From Paenibacillus mellifer (GTDB lineage: Bacteria; Bacillota; Bacilli; Paenibacillales; Paenibacillaceae): 64,000 nt of DNA. Shown piece by piece: positions 51,535 to 61,009 of this stretch. The stretch is from NCBI RefSeq assembly GCF_023195895.1, contig NZ_JALPRK010000022.1, positions 1 to 64,000 of the forward strand, in the 5' to 3' direction. Each line of letters opens with the position of its first letter. The stretch's first letter is position 1. The notes beneath the pieces are model-generated. The model was given only the letters and a program-made list of their open reading frames with translations. It was not told the origin of the DNA and ran no database searches. A program made the translations under genes and the position numbers.

Positions 51535-52509
51535 TCATCCGTGATCCGGATAGATCATCTCCAAGGAAAGATGGAGTTCCAGCGTCTGCTGAGGGTTTAA
51601 CTCGATGAGTCCGGTCTCGTTGGCCGGAAGGTCCAGATTCGGGGCGTCCGGCAGCCAGGTGTAGGGCTCGATACAGAAAAATTGATCCGCTTCCCCCTTT
51701 GAATAGATGACCCAAAACTTAAAATGTTCCGGATCGGCTGAATAGCGCAGCCCATAGCCGTCATCGCGCATCATCAGAGCTTCCACCGGTTTGTCCCCGA
51801 TGCGCAGCATGGTGTCACAATTGACGCCTTGCAGATTCATCCCCGGATTTAGCGCTTCCCACGCTCCTAGCGGAGCGGTCTCCCCGGTAGGGATATTTTC
51901 CTCGTCTGAAACGAACAGGTTCGACACCGGCAGCTGCAAATTCCAGCGCTGGGGTTCTCCGTCAATCTTAAACCAGGTATGCAGCCCCAAACCGAAAGGG
52001 GCGGGATTATGACCCAGATGGGTAATCTTAAAGGTTTGCTTCAAGCTTGCACCTTGAAGCCGAAGCGTCATCTCCAGCTTCAATGGCTCGGGATATTGTC
52101 GAATCCAGTTCGGATCGTCGGAGGTCACGAATTCCGTTGTGATCGCGCAGCCTTCATCATCCTCTTCAATATCGCTCACGCACCAGCTTTGGGTCCGGTG
52201 CAAACCGTGGATGTGGTTATCGTTCGCCGTGTTGCGGTCGAACTGGTATTCTTGCCCGGCATACGTGAAATGCCCTCTACGAATGCGCCCGGGGGGAGTT
52301 AAGAGCGGGATGCCGAAGTGATATGGCTTTTGCAAATAGAAATCAAGTTCAGTTTCCTCTGGATGACGCAGCACATCGCGCTGCTGGACATTGTCCCATA
52401 TACGAATGACGTTATTTCCAAGGCGGGGTAGCAGCGTGACTTCAAGTTCGCGGCTATGTAAGATGTACGTATCGTAACCGTTCCATTGCCCTTTGGTCAC
52501 CTTTTTCAT
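51535..52509 (-). CDS. Aldose 1-epimerase family protein
   Basis: A 324-residue cytoplasmic enzyme of the GalM/YeaD fold. Conserved segments include NDNHIHGLHRTQSW (substrate-binding His), GLHTWFKI and FFCIEPYTWLPDAPN with the catalytic-region Glu. It interconverts alpha and beta sugars at C1. The exact sugar is not readable. It ends in a strong terminator. Confidence 0.85.
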   Translation of the reverse strand: MKKVTKGQWNGYDTYILHSRELEVTLLPRLGNNVIRIWDNVQQRDVLRHPEETELDFYLQKPYHFGIPLLTPPGRIRRGHFTYAGQEYQFDRNTANDNHIHGLHRTQSWCVSDIEEDDEGCAITTEFVTSDDPNWIRQYPEPLKLEMTLRLQGASLKQTFKITHLGHNPAPFGLGLHTWFKIDGEPQRWNLQLPVSNLFVSDEENIPTGETAPLGAWEALNPGMNLQGVNCDTMLRIGDKPVEALMMRDDGYGLRYSADPEHFKFWVIYSKGEADQFFCIEPYTWLPDAPNLDLPANETGLIELNPQQTLELHLSLEMIYPDHG

Positions 52510-52591
52510 ATCGTTGCTCCTTTTCCCACATAATCAAGTTCCTTAAGGCTAGACTAATCATAACACTTTTTCCGTTGGACGAAAAATGGAT

Positions 52592-52620
52592 TTGACACTG
52601 CAGCCAGCTCAATTTATGAT
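52592..52620 (+). promoter_or_regulatory. Promoter of the trpS T-box leader
   Basis: TTGACA (52592-52597), 17-bp spacer, TATGAT (52615-52620). Transcription should start near 52627. Confidence 0.8.
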
Positions 52621-52640
52621 GATAGGCATAAACGATAATG

Positions 52641-52926
52641 CGATGATGAGGGAAAGTAAGCGAAGTATTCGTTCTGCAGAAAGCCGGTGGTTGATGCGAA
52701 CCGGCGGGCGAGCTTGCGCTGAATGGGCCTCGGAGCGCCGGGCTGAACGCAAAGGGTGACGAGCCGTTTGTCAGTAGGCCGGCCGGGTGATCTACGTTAC
52801 GGATTGATAAGGCCGATTCTTCTTGGGTTGGTGTCCTGTGACACTCACACCCTGCTAGCTCCAAATCGGCGAATGAGGGTGGCACCACGGTCTCACGTCC
52901 CTTTGCGGACGTGGGGCCTTTTTGCA
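52641..52926 (+). promoter_or_regulatory. tRNA-Trp T-box riboswitch upstream of trpS
   Basis: The core AGGGTGGCACCACGG (52876-52890) is the T-box sequence; its TGGC bulge can pair with the GCCA end of tRNA-Trp. The specifier appears as TGG at 52724-52726 in CTGAATGGGCC. Stem I starts near GGGAAAGTAAGCGAAG. A terminator (ACGTCC and GGACGT around CTTTGC, then TTTTT, ending ~52926) competes with the T-box antiterminator. Uncharged tRNA-Trp is expected to allow read-through into trpS. Confidence 0.92.
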
Positions 52927-52999
52927 TTTCGGCGGCCCCTCTCGCATCAGAACCCTAATTCCCATGAATCTTAAACCTATGAAGGAGGAGTTTTTCGTC

Positions 53000-53983
53000 A
53001 TGAAAAAAGTACTATCCGGTATTCAACCCAGCGGTAAACTAACGCTTGGCAATTACATCGGGGCGATTAAGAATTTCGTTACGCTGCAACAGGATCACGC
53101 CTGTAATTTTATGGTCGTGGATTTGCACGCGATCACGGTTCCGCAGGAACCTGCCGCACTGACGGAGCAATCCGAAGCGGTGGCTGCTCTGTACATCGCT
53201 GCTGGGATCGATCCCAACAAGGCGAACGTATATCTGCAATCCCATGTGATGCAGCATGCGCAGCTCGGATGGTTGTTAACGACGCTCACCTCGATGGGCG
53301 AACTCGAACGGATGACGCAATTTAAAGATAAGTCTGCTGGCAAGGAATCCGTGGGAGCCGGATTGTTCGTGTATCCTGCCTTAATGGCGGCGGACATTCT
53401 GATCTATAACGCAGACCTGGTGCCGGTTGGGGAAGACCAGAAGCAGCACTTGGAATTAACCCGCGATTTGGCAGGTCGGTTTAACCACCGGTTCGGCGAC
53501 TACTTTACGCTGCCAGAGCCTTATATTCCGGAGGTTGGCGCACGTATCATGTCCCTGGACGATGCCTCTAAGAAGATGAGTAAGAGCAATCCGAATCCGG
53601 GCAGCTATATTGCCCTGCTGGACACGCCGGACGAGATCCGCAAGAAGCTTAGCCGCGCGACAACCGATTCGGGCCGTGAGGTGAAATTCGATCCGGCGAG
53701 TAAACCGGAGGTCAGCAACTTGATTACGATATACAGCCAGTGCTCGGGGCTGTCCATCGCCGAGGTGGAGCAGCGTTACGAAGGACAAATGTACGGGCCT
53801 TTCAAGAAAGACCTGGCCGAAGTTGTGGTGGGCGTGCTGGAACCGCTCCAGCAGCGGTACCGCGAGATTCGCGAGTCGGGAGAGCTGCGCAACATCTTGC
53901 GTCAAGGCGCGGAAAGAGCGTCCGAGATGGCGGAGAGAACGTTGCAGGACGTACAACGCCTGATGGGTTTTGTCGGCAAATAA
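53000..53983 (+). CDS. trpS: Tryptophanyl-tRNA synthetase
   Basis: A 327-residue class I synthetase. The HIGH-like motif appears as PSGKLTLGN near the N-terminus, and KMSKS is at residues 192-196. It charges tRNA-Trp. ATG 53000 with GGAGGAG upstream is preferred to the longer frame from 52922, which overlaps the leader terminator. Expression is controlled by the T-box leader. Confidence 0.97.
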   Translation: MKKVLSGIQPSGKLTLGNYIGAIKNFVTLQQDHACNFMVVDLHAITVPQEPAALTEQSEAVAALYIAAGIDPNKANVYLQSHVMQHAQLGWLLTTLTSMGELERMTQFKDKSAGKESVGAGLFVYPALMAADILIYNADLVPVGEDQKQHLELTRDLAGRFNHRFGDYFTLPEPYIPEVGARIMSLDDASKKMSKSNPNPGSYIALLDTPDEIRKKLSRATTDSGREVKFDPASKPEVSNLITIYSQCSGLSIAEVEQRYEGQMYGPFKKDLAEVVVGVLEPLQQRYREIRESGELRNILRQGAERASEMAERTLQDVQRLMGFVGK

Positions 53984-54000
53984 ACAGGTGTAGAACGAGA

Positions 54001-54047
54001 AGGGGTGTGCTTGAGGCGATTGTATTGCCTTGGGCAACCCTTTTTTT
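54001..54047 (+). terminator. Terminator after trpS
   Basis: A long imperfect stem (GGGT...AGGCGAT with ATTGCCT...AACCC around TGT) followed by seven T residues. Confidence 0.72.
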
Positions 54048-54223
54048 GTACATACGGTCTCCATTTATAACAGGGGGACAAAATGATGATTCAGGTACGG
54101 TAAATCAACTGCCCCTCTCTGAGGTTCTTGTTGATGGTGGAGCATAATGACATAATCAAAGGACAGGGTAGGTTTTGCGACTTATCCATGCGACGATCCA
54201 TTTTATGAGTAAGGCGGGGTTCT

Positions 54224-55966
54224 ATGAACTTCTTAAGAAGCCGCACGTTCCGCAGCAAGCTAAAATCGGCTTTTCTCATCGTCATCATTCTTTCCGTACT
54301 GATCACCGGAGGTTTCTCCTATTCCATATCCGCACACGTTGTGGAGAAGAACGCGTTACATCTTACGCAGGATACGGTGACTAAATCGGCTCAAATCGTC
54401 GATGAGAAGTTGAATAAGCTGATGATTATTATGATGACTTTTATGTTAAGCCAACCTTTTCGCAGCATGCTGAAGGATGCTTCAACCGGAGAGGCGGACC
54501 GGTATTATACGCATTTGGCGAATATGGATAACGTTTTTTCACAAGCCCGTATTGCTGAACCTCTGATTCACTCGATCTATATCTCCACGCCGATCGGCGA
54601 GTTTTACCCACTGACTATCAACCGGAATCGGCATACTCGTTTTGAGGATACGTTTCTGTACGATAGGGTCAGGCTGGAGAACCAAAACGTTTGGGTGGAG
54701 GGCCATGAGGACATGTTATTTTCGGGCAATGACCGAGTGATCTCTCTCATCCTGGAACCGATCTTCGACGTACCGGTCAAGGACGTTTATATCGTGGTCA
54801 ATATCCGAGAGGAAGGGTTTCGGAATCTGGTGGAAGCCGGAGTTGGGCAGGATGCGGTACGTTTTTTGCTTAATGCCGATGGAATTCCGGTTTATTCGAA
54901 AAATAGTAACTTGGTCCAGAAAGCAATCGGAACAGCACCTCTTCTGAACGAGTTACAACAGGATGTGGCTGTTATCGGAAGCGCTTCCTATCGGATTGAT
55001 CACCGTGATTATCTGCTGAATTACGCCCGTTTGGGGATAACCGACTGGACGATGGTTACGATGCAATCGAAGGATTACGTACTCAGGGACTTGATCTACG
55101 TGAAGTGGATGATTGTCGGCATCACCCTGGGGGCGTTCTTGATCACCGCGCTCATTTCCGGCGGGTTGGCCCGTTATCTGCTCTCCCCGTTGCAGGGACT
55201 GCAGAGGGTGATGAAGCGTGTAGAGGCCAATGACCTTACCGCGAGATTCGATGGACAAGGGAAAGACGAGTTGGCGCAGGTGGGGTTCCGCTTCAATCGG
55301 ATGCTGGAGCAAGTGGTTGTCTTGATTGATGAGGTCAAACAGGCGGAAACGAATAAACGGGCCGCTGAGATCAAGGCGCTGTCCGCCCAAATGGACCCGC
55401 ATTTCTTATACAATACGCTGAACACCGTTTATTGGAAGCTAAAGCTTGGACAAATTGAGGAATCGCAGCGGATGGTCGTTTCCTTGTCCCGCTTATTCCA
55501 GCTGGGTCTTAATAAGGGGAACGAGATTACAACTCTGCAGAAGGAGTTGGAACACGTCAAGCAATATTTGGAGATTCAGGCGTTGTGTTACCCGAACCTT
55601 TTTCATTATGAAATACGTGGAGGGGATTCACGGTTCGCTTCTTGGCCGATTCCTAGACTTATGCTTCAGCCGCTGGTTGAGAATAGCATTCTGCACGGCT
55701 TCAAGGATATGGAAACCGGGGGTCAAATTACGATCGAGATGGCCTATGACCCGGATCAGGAGTTAGGCGAGATTACGGTTACGGACAATGGGCGTGGAAT
55801 GGAGGAGCATCTGCCGGAACACGGATATGCCATTCAGAACCTGATAAGCCGGCTGCAGTTGTTCTACGGAGATCGCGCCAAACTGGCGCTGGATAGCAAA
55901 CCGGGTCGGGGGACGATGGTGACTTTAACCTTACCACGGGGAGGAGAGCAGCATGATGAAGGATGA
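54224..55966 (+). CDS. YesM-like sensor histidine kinase
   Basis: A 580-residue membrane kinase with transmembrane helices at ~15-33 and ~296-318, an extracellular sensor domain between them, HAMP (~320-370), phosphoacceptor His393 in QMDPHFLYNTL and an HATPase domain with N-box LVENSILHGF and G-box DNGRGM. It overlaps the response regulator by 14 bp. Unlike the pair at 35320-38381 it is intact. It should sense an extracellular sugar or binding protein for the transporter at 57712-60981. Confidence 0.95.
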   Translation: MNFLRSRTFRSKLKSAFLIVIILSVLITGGFSYSISAHVVEKNALHLTQDTVTKSAQIVDEKLNKLMIIMMTFMLSQPFRSMLKDASTGEADRYYTHLANMDNVFSQARIAEPLIHSIYISTPIGEFYPLTINRNRHTRFEDTFLYDRVRLENQNVWVEGHEDMLFSGNDRVISLILEPIFDVPVKDVYIVVNIREEGFRNLVEAGVGQDAVRFLLNADGIPVYSKNSNLVQKAIGTAPLLNELQQDVAVIGSASYRIDHRDYLLNYARLGITDWTMVTMQSKDYVLRDLIYVKWMIVGITLGAFLITALISGGLARYLLSPLQGLQRVMKRVEANDLTARFDGQGKDELAQVGFRFNRMLEQVVVLIDEVKQAETNKRAAEIKALSAQMDPHFLYNTLNTVYWKLKLGQIEESQRMVVSLSRLFQLGLNKGNEITTLQKELEHVKQYLEIQALCYPNLFHYEIRGGDSRFASWPIPRLMLQPLVENSILHGFKDMETGGQITIEMAYDPDQELGEITVTDNGRGMEEHLPEHGYAIQNLISRLQLFYGDRAKLALDSKPGRGTMVTLTLPRGGEQHDEG

Positions 55967-57590
55967 GATACAGGATCCAATCCGTTTATGCGTGATAGAT
56001 GACATCCGAAGCGTTGTGGCTGGTTTGACGGCGATCGCTTGGGAGGATTACGGGATCTTATTAGAAGGAACCTCGGCCAACGGAAGCGACGGGCTGGAGC
56101 TCGTGACCCGATTGAAGCCGGACTTAGTCATCACCGATATTCGAATGCCGAAGATGGATGGTCTGACGATGCTCCAGCATATGCTCGAAACAAACCATCC
56201 GTGTAAAGTGATCTTGATCAGCGGGTATGCAGATTTCGAGTATGCCCAGCAGGCGGTTCATCTGGGCGCATACGAATTTGTAGTCAAGCCGTTTACGGAG
56301 GAAGATATTCTGGACGTCGTGCTGCGGGCAAAGGAGCAAATTCTGGAGGAACGATCCAAGCTGCATCACCATCACTTGATGGAGTCGAAGCTGCGCGAGA
56401 GCATGCCCGTGCTTCGCCAGGAATATGTAAGTATGCTGGTCCACCATCGGACCACCTGGGAGCATGCCTCTGAACGATGGAATTTCCTTGGGATCGAATT
56501 GGAACATCACGACTTCATCGTCATGTTGATCGAGATCGATAAATACCGGGAGCAAGTTGCCGACTTATCGATCCGAGAGGCCGAGTTGATCCGTTTCTCC
56601 CTGCAAAATATCGTGGAAGAAACGATCCGTGAATTTAGCAGCTGCGTTGTAATTCGTGCAAAAAACAATCGATTCTTGGCGCTCCTGAACGATCCCGCTT
56701 TCGGAGACGTGATGCAGATTGCCGAGTCCTGCTGCCGGAATATCAAGAAATACTCCAAATATACCATCTCCATCGGTGTCTCCGGTAAAGTCCTTCAGAC
56801 CCATCAGCTACCCGATGCCTATCGAGAAGCGGAGCGGGCGCTCGCTTATCATATCTTCAGTGAAGGGAATGCCGCCATCGGGATCGGTGATCTGCCGGAG
56901 ACCGGCAGTCAGCCTCCGCTGTCCCTGGAGCGCAAGGATGAACTCCTCCTCGCGCTTCGTACCGGCAACGGGGATCGGGCTGTTGAGCTCTTATGCGCTA
57001 TCTCCTCGCAGCTTCAAGGACTTACGCCGCCGCCCCATCCGGATTATCTGCTCAGCTTATATGATGAGCTGGCGGCTTCCGTAATCCGGGTGTTATATGA
57101 GCTGGCGCCCTTCGCTGAGATACAGCCGCTGATCGCCCGATATAAATCGACGCGAGGCACCACGGGGATGCCTTTAAGCAGCCTCGAGCAGCAGCTGTCG
57201 CTGTTATGCCGCGAAGGGGCGAATGTGGTAGGCAGCAACACGTTGTCGGAAAGCCAGAAGATCATCTTTCGATCGTTGGAATTTATTCAAAGTCGGTTGG
57301 GAGAAGAAGTGACGTTGACCGAGTGCGCGGCTAACGTGCATCTCAGCGTGAGTTATTACTCTAGCTTGTTTAAGAAGGTTACAGGAATGACGGTCACGCA
57401 GTACGTCAATCAAGAACGAATTCGATTGGCCAAGACTTTACTGGTGGAAGGCAAATCGGTGCAGGAGGTTTCAGTTGCGGTGGGTTATGAAGAACGGCGT
57501 TATTTCAGCGAAATGTTTAAGCGAATTACCGGTATGACTCCCACGGAATTCAGATCTGATTATCATCCTGATCCACCGGAAGAGGCTTGA
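55953..57590 (+). CDS. AraC-type response regulator (YesN-like)
   Basis: A 545-residue regulator with receiver Asp62 (LVITDIRMPKMDG) and Lys in FVVKPFTEED, a central region, and a C-terminal pair of AraC helix-turn-helix motifs (LTECAANVHLSVSYYSSLFKK, VQEVSVAVGYEERRYFSEMFK-type). The ATG is preceded by GGAGG. Expected to activate the sugar ABC operon downstream after phosphorylation by the kinase encoded just upstream. Confidence 0.95.
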   Translation: MMKDEIQDPIRLCVIDDIRSVVAGLTAIAWEDYGILLEGTSANGSDGLELVTRLKPDLVITDIRMPKMDGLTMLQHMLETNHPCKVILISGYADFEYAQQAVHLGAYEFVVKPFTEEDILDVVLRAKEQILEERSKLHHHHLMESKLRESMPVLRQEYVSMLVHHRTTWEHASERWNFLGIELEHHDFIVMLIEIDKYREQVADLSIREAELIRFSLQNIVEETIREFSSCVVIRAKNNRFLALLNDPAFGDVMQIAESCCRNIKKYSKYTISIGVSGKVLQTHQLPDAYREAERALAYHIFSEGNAAIGIGDLPETGSQPPLSLERKDELLLALRTGNGDRAVELLCAISSQLQGLTPPPHPDYLLSLYDELAASVIRVLYELAPFAEIQPLIARYKSTRGTTGMPLSSLEQQLSLLCREGANVVGSNTLSESQKIIFRSLEFIQSRLGEEVTLTECAANVHLSVSYYSSLFKKVTGMTVTQYVNQERIRLAKTLLVEGKSVQEVSVAVGYEERRYFSEMFKRITGMTPTEFRSDYHPDPPEEA

Positions 57591-57620
57591 TCGATAAGAT
57601 CATGAAATCGCTACCCTAGA

Positions 57621-57646
57621 GAGTGGGTTTGCCCCACTCCTTTTTT
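57621..57646 (+). terminator. Terminator after the response regulator
   Basis: GAGTGGG-TTTGC-CCCACTC (57621-57639) followed by C and six T residues. Confidence 0.88.
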
Positions 57647-57711
57647 ATGCGCGTGATTTTATAGTGAAAGAGGAAGACAAAGAAGTCTCAATCCAGAAGG
57701 GGGAAATGTCT

Positions 57712-59106
57712 ATGATGAAAAAAGCGATGCTGCTCGGAGTGAACCTGATGTTGATTCTGGCTTTGGTGGCGTGCGGCGGAGGTGGCTCCAATACCTCCAA
57801 TGAGCCGAAAGAGTCGACGACCAACGAAAAGAATGAGGGGAATACGGCCGCGGCTCCCGTTCAACTGCAGTATTGGACCGACGACCGCCATGACCAAGAA
57901 TACATTAAAGAGATGGTTGCTAAGTTTAATGAGACAAATGGGGACAACATTCAAGTTGAATTGACCGTGATGTCCGAGAATTATACGCAAAGCGTGGATA
58001 TCGCGTTCTCCAGCAATCAAGCGCCGGATATTCTGCGTTTGAAAAGTGCGAATACCGAAGCGTTCTTCAAAAAGGGATATCTTCAGCCGATTGATGGCTA
58101 TCTGACGGATGACATGAAGACGAAGTTCTCCTCGGTCATTATCGATGAGGTAAACCGATTCGACGGGCAGATATATTCGCTCCCGAACACAGGGCTGACG
58201 CTGCGATTGGTTTACAACAAGGACCTGTTCGATAAAGCGGGTATTGCAAATCCGCCGGCTACGCTTCAGGAAATGGTCGATGCCGCCAAGAAGATAACGG
58301 AAGTCGGTAAATCGGAAGGGATCTACGGCTTCGCATTAAACTTCAAGAACCCAAAGCAGGCGTTTGATCGCTCCGTTCGAGAGATTTTGTCGCTTAGCGG
58401 GTATCAGGGTTTAGGGTTTGATCTAAAAACGGGGCAGTTCGACTTTGCACCTTACGCGCAAGTGATTGAGTATTTCAAACAAATGCACGAGGACGGCAGT
58501 ATTCTTCCAGGAGCCGAATCGCTGGATATCGACCCGCTGCGGGCTCAATTCGCAGCCGGTAAAATCGGGATGTACCTAAGCTTCTCCACAGAACCGGGCG
58601 TCTACCAAGATCAATTCCCAACGGAAATCAACTGGGCCGGTGCACTGGCACCAACTCTGGATGGTCAAAAAGGCACTTCCGAGATCGTATCCGCCGGCAC
58701 ATGGCTTGGCATGAGCAAAACCTCGCAGCACCAGGATGCGGCATGGAAGTTCATGCAATTCATGTATGCGGATGACGTATTGACAACGTACCACGAGAAA
58801 GGATTTGGGATTTCCGTTGTGCCAAGCATTGCCGAAACCGCAAAAACTCCGGACGTCAAAGGGATGGAAGGTTTCTTAATCGGGGAGAAGGACTCCTTGT
58901 GGCCGGTCGCGCCGAACGTGACACCGGAAGGGGCGAATTATGCAGATACCTTCTTTAAATACATGCTGGACGGCGGAGATGTGCAGAAAACCGTCGAGGA
59001 TTTAAATCAACGTTACAACGACGCTTTAGCAAAATCGGTGGAAAAGGGAGAGGTCAAAGTCACTCCGAATCCTTCCTTTGATCCCGCTAACCCACAAGGA
59101 GAATAG
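57712..59106 (+). CDS. Sugar-binding lipoprotein of second ABC transporter
   Basis: A 464-residue lipoprotein with a signal peptide ending LALVACGG (Cys21) and a family-1 solute-binding body (YWTDDRHDQEYIKEMVAKFN, PNTGLTLRLVYNKDLFDKAG, QFAAGKIGMYLSFSTEPG). ATG 57712 follows AAGGGGG at suitable spacing; the longer frame from 57664 lacks one. With the two permeases downstream it forms a CUT1-type importer, again without an adjacent ATPase gene. Confidence 0.93.
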   Translation: MMKKAMLLGVNLMLILALVACGGGGSNTSNEPKESTTNEKNEGNTAAAPVQLQYWTDDRHDQEYIKEMVAKFNETNGDNIQVELTVMSENYTQSVDIAFSSNQAPDILRLKSANTEAFFKKGYLQPIDGYLTDDMKTKFSSVIIDEVNRFDGQIYSLPNTGLTLRLVYNKDLFDKAGIANPPATLQEMVDAAKKITEVGKSEGIYGFALNFKNPKQAFDRSVREILSLSGYQGLGFDLKTGQFDFAPYAQVIEYFKQMHEDGSILPGAESLDIDPLRAQFAAGKIGMYLSFSTEPGVYQDQFPTEINWAGALAPTLDGQKGTSEIVSAGTWLGMSKTSQHQDAAWKFMQFMYADDVLTTYHEKGFGISVVPSIAETAKTPDVKGMEGFLIGEKDSLWPVAPNVTPEGANYADTFFKYMLDGGDVQKTVEDLNQRYNDALAKSVEKGEVKVTPNPSFDPANPQGE

Positions 59107-59196
59107 TGTTTTAATCGGGACAGGAGCTTTTGTGAGCTGGTGACAAGGCTCCTTTCCTGTCTCCTGACACACAAACATGAAGGGGGAGGAACCGAA

Positions 59197-60093
59197 ATGG
59201 AGAAGCTGAAGCGGCTTCAGGAGAACAGTCTGTTTCTGTTGCCCAGCGTTATCCTGACATTGGTTTTAGGAATCTATCCGTTGATCTGGATGCTGCGGTA
59301 TATGTTTTACGACTACGTTGGATACGGAGAGGCCTTGTTTGTAGGCTTGGATAATTTCAGCAGGTTATTCCGTGATGAGCAGTTTTGGGCATCGGTCGGA
59401 AATACGTTTGTATTCGCCGGAGGCAAACTGCTGTTGACGATTCCATTATCCTTGCTGTTGGCGGTGCTGCTTAACGGCAAGCTGCGAGGCAGAAACTTGC
59501 TCCGGGGGATATATTTTATGCCGACGGTCATTAGTACCGCGGTAATCTCGGTCGTTTTTTACAACATTTTCAACTCCTACAACGGGATGATCAATCAATT
59601 GCTAATGAAGTACCATCTCATTGGGCAGCCGATCGATTGGCTGGGACCGAAGCACGCGATGTTGACTGTAATTATCGTGGCTGTGTGGGGCGCGGTTGGC
59701 AACTATATGCTCTTGTTTCTGGCGGGGCTGCAGAGCATTCCCCAGGATTTATACGAAAGCGCTGCGATTGACGGGGCTCATGCCGGACAACGTTTCTGGC
59801 ATATCACGATTCCGATGCTGGGTCCAGTGATGCAAATGATTATTATGCTGGCGATTATCGCCTCGCTCAAAGGTTACGAAAGCATCATGGTCATTACTGA
59901 GGGGGGGCCTATCGGCAAAACCGAAGTGATGTACCTGTACTTATATAAGCTGCTCTTCCCGGTATCAACCGGCTCGCCGGTGACACAGCAGTTTGGTTAC
60001 GGCAGCGCCGTTGGATTTGCCACGGCGATCATCGTCGGAGCGATTACGGCGGGTTACTATTTCTTAAGCAAGAGAATGAACAAGGTATTCTAG
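59197..60093 (+). CDS. Sugar ABC transporter permease (MalF type), second locus
   Basis: A 298-residue membrane protein with about six helices and the EAA loop YESAAIDGAHAGQRFWHITI. ATG 59197 follows GGGGGAGG; the frame upstream to 59140 has no ribosome-binding site. It pairs with the permease at 60109, 15 bp downstream. Confidence 0.93.
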   Translation: MEKLKRLQENSLFLLPSVILTLVLGIYPLIWMLRYMFYDYVGYGEALFVGLDNFSRLFRDEQFWASVGNTFVFAGGKLLLTIPLSLLLAVLLNGKLRGRNLLRGIYFMPTVISTAVISVVFYNIFNSYNGMINQLLMKYHLIGQPIDWLGPKHAMLTVIIVAVWGAVGNYMLLFLAGLQSIPQDLYESAAIDGAHAGQRFWHITIPMLGPVMQMIIMLAIIASLKGYESIMVITEGGPIGKTEVMYLYLYKLLFPVSTGSPVTQQFGYGSAVGFATAIIVGAITAGYYFLSKRMNKVF

Positions 60094-60108
60094 GGGGGGC
60101 TAGGAGAG

Positions 60109-60981
60109 ATGAATCAACCATCAATGGCGGAGAAAAAGCCGGCTTTACAAGCCGCAAAATGGATTACACGCCCGATCATGTGGCTGTTTCTGCTAATCAC
60201 GGTCCTGCTGACCTTGTTTCCAATTTTGATGACGATCCTCGGTTCCTTGAAGACCGGGGCCGAGATGATGAGCGGCGGGGACTTGCTGCCGAAGGAATGG
60301 CAGTTTCGCAACTATATGGAGGCCTGGCAGCAAACCAATTTCGCTAGGTTTACATGGAACAGTGTGTTCTTAAGCGTGATAAGTACGGTCGGAACGTTGC
60401 TGGTAGCAGCGATGGCGGCTTATGTCGTCGATCGGCGGGATTTCCCGGGAAAAACGCTGTACGTTGGGGTCCAGGCTTCAACGATGTTTATATCCGTAGG
60501 CGCGATTGTGCTGCGGCCTCAATTTGACCTAATGGTCAAATTAAACCTGAATTCGTCGCTATGGGGCGTCATTCTGATCTTGATCAGCGCCCATTCCAGT
60601 ACGTTTTTTATATTACAGGGGTTCTATAAATCGATTCCACGCGAGTTGGATGAGGCGGCCATGGTAGATGGCTCGGGCTTTATTCGCACCTTCTTCAAAA
60701 TCATCCTGCCGCTGTTGACCCCCGGACTGGGGGTTGCGGGGTTGTTTGCCTTCCGTCATGCCTGGAACGAATACATTTTGCCGCTCGTCTTCACGATGAC
60801 GAGCCCGCATCTGCAGACGCTGACCGTCGGGTTGGCTAATCTTCGCTACGGCTCTTCTGCGGCCATGCAAATTCACCTAATGATGGCAGGGGCCTGCTTA
60901 TCGATCTTGCCGATGTTGGTCGTGTATATTCTGGCGAATAAAACCTTTATCCAAGTAACAGCGGGCTCCGTGAAGGGATAA
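60109..60981 (+). CDS. Sugar ABC transporter permease (MalG type), second locus
   Basis: A 290-residue membrane protein with about six helices and the EAA loop DEAAMVDGSGFIRTFFKIIL. It forms the second channel subunit of the importer. The FAD-dependent oxidoreductase gene follows 28 bp later, so the operon continues into catabolic genes. Confidence 0.93.
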   Translation: MNQPSMAEKKPALQAAKWITRPIMWLFLLITVLLTLFPILMTILGSLKTGAEMMSGGDLLPKEWQFRNYMEAWQQTNFARFTWNSVFLSVISTVGTLLVAAMAAYVVDRRDFPGKTLYVGVQASTMFISVGAIVLRPQFDLMVKLNLNSSLWGVILILISAHSSTFFILQGFYKSIPRELDEAAMVDGSGFIRTFFKIILPLLTPGLGVAGLFAFRHAWNEYILPLVFTMTSPHLQTLTVGLANLRYGSSAAMQIHLMMAGACLSILPMLVVYILANKTFIQVTAGSVKG

Positions 60982-61009
60982 TCATTTACTTGAGAGGGGG
61001 AGGTTCAAC

